Positions 21,215 to 23,980 of a stretch of 23,980 bases of DNA are shown here, piece after piece. Within the stretch, counting starts at the first letter, position 1; every line of letters starts with the position of its first letter. The stretch covers positions 1 to 23,980 of the IMG/VR virus record IMGVR_UViG_3300042695_002125. One strand, written 5' to 3'. This stretch comes from a virus. The notes beneath the pieces are model-generated. The model did not search any database and had not been told where the DNA came from. It worked only from the letters and a program-made list of their open reading frames with translations. The position numbers and the translations under genes are program-made.

Positions 21215-22470
21215 GCTGCCAGCCTTTTCGCTTTCAGGTCGGCGAAGGTTTCGCCCGTTTCGGCCAGCAGGGCATTGCCGCCAGCGAACTGCTGCCAGCG
21301 TTCGATGGCGACATCGACATAGGCCGGGTTCAATTCGATCCCGAAACACACCCGCCCGGTGGTTTCCGCCGCTATCAGCGTGGTGCCGGATCCCATGAAG
21401 GGTTCGAATACTGCCTGACCCGGGCTGGAGTTGTTCAGCATCGGGCGGCGCATACATTCCACCGGCTTCTGGGTGCCGTGCACCGTGGCGGCGTCCTGAT
21501 CCTTGCCGGATATGTGCCAGAGGGTGGTTTGCTTGCGGTCACCCGCCCAATGGCCCTTGCCGGTCTTTTTCACGGCATACCAGCAAGGCTCATGCTGCCA
21601 ATGATAATCGCCCCGGCTAAGGACGAGGCGGTCCTTGGCCCAGATGATCTGCGACCTGACGGCGAAACCGGCCGCCACCAGGCTCTCGGCAACGGTCGTG
21701 GCATGCAGCGCACCGTGCCAGACATAGGCCACGTCGCCGGGGAACAGCGCCCAAGCCTCGCGCCAGTCGGCCCGGTCGTCGTTCAGCACCTTGCCGGTGC
21801 GTTTGGTCTTCGCCGCGCCCGCTTGGTTGCGCCAGGAGGGGTCATATTCCACGCCATAGGGCGGGTCGGTGACCATCAGCAGCGGGCGCACATCACCAAG
21901 CAGGCGCGCGACCACATCGGCCGAGGTGCTGTCGCCGCAAATCAACCGGTGCGACCCGAGGTGCCACAGATCACCCGCCACCGACACCGGCGTGACCGGC
22001 GGTTCCGGAATGTCATCCTCGCCCTCGACGGCACCGCCTTCCACCTGATCCGGATCGCGCAGCAGGGCGTCCAGATCCTCCTCGGTGATCCCCAGCAGCG
22101 ACAGGTCGAAATCCTCGGCCAATAGCCCCGCGATTTCGTCGCGCAGCATCGCCTCGTCCCACTCGCCCAGCTCGGTAAGTTTGTTGTCGGCGATCCGGTA
22201 GGCCCGGCGTTCAGCCTCGTCGAGATGGCTGAGCCGAATTACCGGCACGTCCTTCAGCCCCAGCATGATGGCGGCCAACACCCGGCCGTGTCCCGCGATC
22301 AGTTCACCATCGTCGGCCACAAGGCACGGAACGGTCCAGCCGAACTTCGCCATGCTGGCGGCGATCTTGGCGACCTGGTCCGTGCCGTGGATCTTGGCAT
22401 TGCGGGCATAGGGGCGCAGCCGGTCAAGCGGCCAAGTCTCGATCTGGCTCGGTGCGAAGACCAGGTCCAT
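21211..22470 (-). CDS. ParB-like domain / DNA adenine methyltransferase fusion, DPPY type
   Basis: 419 residues. The ParB-like N-terminal domain is close to that of the downstream paralogue (YARNAK, GELIAGHGRVLAA at 55-67, RRAYRIADNKLTELG at 88-102). The methyltransferase domain has DPPY (202-205), HGTQKP (331-336) and FMGSGTT (358-364), a beta-class N6-adenine pattern. It is likely to methylate adenine in a specific sequence on phage DNA and so evade host restriction. The ParB-like part may help in DNA binding. It is the first gene of a two-gene minus-strand unit. GAGAGAG lies about 7 bases upstream of the ATG at 22470. Confidence 0.92.
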   Translation of the reverse strand: MDLVFAPSQIETWPLDRLRPYARNAKIHGTDQVAKIAASMAKFGWTVPCLVADDGELIAGHGRVLAAIMLGLKDVPVIRLSHLDEAERRAYRIADNKLTELGEWDEAMLRDEIAGLLAEDFDLSLLGITEEDLDALLRDPDQVEGGAVEGEDDIPEPPVTPVSVAGDLWHLGSHRLICGDSTSADVVARLLGDVRPLLMVTDPPYGVEYDPSWRNQAGAAKTKRTGKVLNDDRADWREAWALFPGDVAYVWHGALHATTVAESLVAAGFAVRSQIIWAKDRLVLSRGDYHWQHEPCWYAVKKTGKGHWAGDRKQTTLWHISGKDQDAATVHGTQKPVECMRRPMLNNSSPGQAVFEPFMGSGTTLIAAETTGRVCFGIELNPAYVDVAIERWQQFAGGNALLAETGETFADLKAKRLAA

Positions 22471-22561
22471 GGGGTGGCTCTCTCGGGCAGGCGGACGTGC
22501 CGAAGCGCGCTGGGCGATGCCAGCGTCAGGAACGGGATCCGCGATGTGGGTGAAAACGAAA

Positions 22562-22589
22562 GCGCCCGCGAGGGATATCCTCCGGGCGC
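22562..22589 (-). terminator. Terminator-like hairpin upstream of the methyltransferase pair
   Basis: GCGCCCG (22562-22568) pairs with CGGGCGC (22583-22589), and GAGG (22570-22573) with CCTC (22579-22582), around a GATAT loop with one bulged C. On the minus strand the stem is followed by TTTCGTTTTC, a rho-independent pattern. It would stop transcription arriving from the right, or act as an attenuator if the methyltransferase promoter lies further upstream. Confidence 0.5.
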
Positions 22590-22793
22590 AATTCTTCGAT
22601 GATCAAGGGGTAGGTCAAGGGGGGCAGCTTTGTCAAACGAAAAATACACCTAGATTCAATCTGTTGGGTTCGAGAAAATCCGCCGCAACATCGGTTACCC
22701 TAAGCGCGCTCGCCACAAAGGCGAGCTGGATCCCCCAAAGAACGACCTCCCAAAGTTCTACTGGGGCGCCACCGCCGGGAACTTGAAACAAGA

Positions 22794-22823
22794 TTCGATC
22801 AGGGCGCCGGAATCTGCTATGAT
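22794..22823 (+). promoter_or_regulatory. Candidate promoter of the homocysteine methyltransferase gene
   Basis: TATGAT (22818-22823) is a good -10 box. TTCGAT (22794-22799) is a weak -35 box 18 bases upstream. The start codon follows 24 bases later with GGGGGGAG as the ribosome site. Confidence 0.4.
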
Positions 22824-22847
22824 GAAACCGCTTGGGGGGAGAAAATC

Positions 22848-23771
22848 ATGGGTGTCCTTGATCGACTGCTTTCGTCGTCCGACCCGTTTATAAGTGACGG
22901 CGGAATGGAGACGGATCTGATCTTCCACGAAGGTGCCGACTTGCCGCTGTTTGCGTCCTTCGTCCTTCTCGATAGTGCGGAAGGTCGAGAAATGCTGCGG
23001 CGCTATGCTGTCTCCTATCTCGACATGGCCCAAGCGGCCGGGCGCGGCTTTGTGCTCGGGACACCAACTTGGCGGGCCAATGGCGGCTGGGGCGCGAAGC
23101 TAGGGTTGGACGATGCCGGGATCCGGGATGTCAACCGACGTGCTGTGGCATTTGCCCGTGGTCTACGGGACGCCCATCCTTGGCGCGAGCATATCCTGAT
23201 AGAGGGAGTGCTGGGACCGGCAGGCGATGGTTATGCGCCTACGCAACTGCTGAGTCCGACGGAATCGGCCCACCTGCACAACGCCCAGCTGGAGACTTTT
23301 GCTCAGGAAGGAGTGGACATCGCCACGGCCTTCACCATCACCCACCCGGGAGAAGCAATCGGCATGGCCAACCGGGCGCGCGAGCTGGGTTTGCCCTTCG
23401 CACTGTCCTTCACCGTAGAGACCGATGGACGGTTGCCGACCGGACAAGACCTTGAAAGCACGCTCGACGAGGTCGAAACGGCGACCCACGGCTATTGCCG
23501 CTACTATGGGATCAATTGCGCCCACCCTGAGCACTTCAATAATCAGTTGCCATCACGCTGGCTGAATCGCATCGGCGTGATCCGACCAAATGCGTCGCGC
23601 TGCAGCCATGCCGAGCTGGATGAGGCGACTGAACTCGATGATGGTGACCCGGACGAGTTCGGCGCACTTTACGCCGAGATGGCGAAGCGGCTGCCCGGAC
23701 TGCACGTTGTCGGGGGATGCTGCGGCTCCGACATGCGGCATATAAGGGCGGTGATAGCGGCGGGCGTCTGA
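22848..23771 (+). CDS. Homocysteine S-methyltransferase family protein
   Basis: 307 residues, ATG at 22848 with GGGGGGAG upstream. This is a TIM-barrel methyltransferase that moves a methyl group from a donor such as S-methylmethionine or a betaine to homocysteine in the cytosol. The N-terminal SDGGMETDLIFHEG (16-29) is the family's substrate-site entry, INCAHP (222-227) carries the first zinc ligand C224, and VVGGCCGSD (287-295) carries C291 and C292. All three zinc-binding cysteines are therefore present. The exact donor cannot be read from the sequence. It is a host-type gene with its own promoter and probably marks the chromosome flanking the prophage. Confidence 0.9.
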   Translation: MGVLDRLLSSSDPFISDGGMETDLIFHEGADLPLFASFVLLDSAEGREMLRRYAVSYLDMAQAAGRGFVLGTPTWRANGGWGAKLGLDDAGIRDVNRRAVAFARGLRDAHPWREHILIEGVLGPAGDGYAPTQLLSPTESAHLHNAQLETFAQEGVDIATAFTITHPGEAIGMANRARELGLPFALSFTVETDGRLPTGQDLESTLDEVETATHGYCRYYGINCAHPEHFNNQLPSRWLNRIGVIRPNASRCSHAELDEATELDDGDPDEFGALYAEMAKRLPGLHVVGGCCGSDMRHIRAVIAAGV

Positions 23772-23928
23772 AAGGCGCTGTTGTCGAGGTTCTGCGGGCA
23801 TTGCAGGACATGTTCCCTGAACTCCCTTAGGCATCGGCCGGCCACCCCCGTCATGCCGCATGAACTTTGTCGTGGCTTCCATGGCTTGGACTGCGGCCGT
23901 GGTGGCTTCCTCGCCTGGCTTCCGAAAA

Positions 23929-23960
23929 CTGGATTCCCTGGATTCCGCAAAAGAATCCAG
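23929..23960. repeat. Tandem 9-mer plus inverted copy, hairpin near the window end
   Basis: CTGGATTCC occurs twice in tandem (23929-23937, 23938-23946). CTGGATTC at 23938-23945 can pair with GAATCCAG (23953-23960) across a 7-base loop CGCAAAA. There is no T-run on the plus strand, so it is not a clear terminator. It resembles short dispersed palindromes common in proteobacterial intergenic DNA. The other ~160 bases after the methyltransferase gene hold no gene I can support. Confidence 0.5.
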
Positions 23961-23980
23961 CACGCCGAGGTCGTGATCCA

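Larger units (their letters stand above)
1860..22470. mobile_element. Incomplete siphovirus-like prophage with lambda-type head genes
   Basis: A continuous block of virion genes (terminase to distal tail) on the minus strand, plus small accessory genes and methyltransferases. The left limit is set by the last tail gene and the right limit by the first methyltransferase. Host-type genes or an IS lie outside. An integrase, repressor, lysis cassette, tail peptidase and receptor-binding protein are not present between these limits, so the element is either degraded or continues elsewhere in a rearranged form. Exact ends cannot be set because no direct-repeat attachment sites were recognised. Confidence 0.75.
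22471..22847. other. Intergenic region at the prophage right edge
   Basis: 377 bases without a supported gene. It contains a terminator-like hairpin (22562-22589), three clustered TTGA boxes on the minus strand (TTGACA at 22636-22631, TTGACC at 22618-22613, TTGATC at 22606-22601) that might be part of a promoter, and the plus-strand promoter of the next gene near 22794-22823. A plus frame from about 22656 reads like protein (KIRRNIGYPKRARHKGELD) with GC-rich third positions but has no start codon, so it may be a gene remnant. No tRNA or att direct repeat was recognised. Confidence 0.5.

Noticed and set aside
21154-22125. Plus-strand ORF of 323 codons over the methyltransferases
   Set aside because: Antisense to two methyltransferases with intact motifs; composition is that of a shadow frame.
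22660-22690. GGTTCGAG resembling a tRNA T-loop, possible att site
   Set aside because: The bases on either side do not form the 5-bp T-stem and no acceptor stem is found.
22633-22791. Minus-strand frame of ~52 codons with a TTG start
   Set aside because: Third-position GC is lower than in the opposite frame and no ribosome site is seen; kept only as part of the intergenic note.
23760-23829. Short plus-frame end (VVEVLRALQDMFPELP) after the methyltransferase stop
   Set aside because: It reads like protein but is in another frame than the upstream gene and has no start; a sequencing or natural frameshift cannot be shown.
23553-23963. Minus-strand ORF at the right end
   Set aside because: More than half is antisense to the homocysteine methyltransferase; the remaining part shows no recognisable domain or convincing start.
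1-23980. CRISPR arrays, tRNA or rRNA genes
   Set aside because: No regularly spaced repeats and no tRNA- or rRNA-like sequences were recognised.

Overview
The window is high-GC DNA from an alphaproteobacterium, most likely Rhodobacterales (Rhodobacter/Paracoccus type). This is judged from codon use, from the style of the phage proteins, and from a tail-gene order that recalls the gene transfer agent of that group. Most of it, about 1860 to 22470, is an incomplete siphovirus-like prophage with a lambda-type head module. No integrase, repressor, lysis gene or attachment site is visible inside the window.

Left flank (1-1859): a gene for a small secreted protein is cut by an IS481-family insertion sequence (505-1565). 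On the far side of the IS lies the C-terminal end of an ORF. About 50 bases later the prophage tail genes begin.

Late operon (1860-17180, minus strand, read right to left): TerS, TerL, gpW-like joiner, portal, S49 protease with a nested scaffold, decoration protein, major capsid protein, head-tail joiner, DUF6441-like protein, tail terminator, tail tube, tail chaperone, tape measure and two distal tail proteins. The peptidase and receptor-binding genes expected next are absent, so the tail module is truncated. The chaperone carries a textbook -1 ribosomal frameshift signal: an A AAA AAC heptamer, a 7-nt spacer and a 12-bp stem. The signal fuses it to a start-less 112-codon frame that encodes a Cys-rich zinc-ribbon-like motif.

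Cargo on the opposite strand: two plus-strand islands sit inside the late operon. One encodes a secreted thermonuclease homologue and a small membrane protein (7177-7881). The other encodes a four-helix membrane protein behind a palindromic operator-like site (8387-9124). They look like morons.

Early/accessory block (17181-22470): six small plus-strand genes lie in two cassettes that share an almost identical 33-base leader. A low-GC hypothetical gene (minus strand) follows, then two tandem ParB-like/DNA methyltransferase fusions with different catalytic motifs (SPPY and DPPY). They have no partner restriction enzyme here, which suggests protective phage DNA methylation.

Right flank (22471-23980): an intergenic stretch with a terminator-like hairpin, then a chromosomal-type homocysteine S-methyltransferase family gene, then a short region ending in a repeat-rich hairpin.
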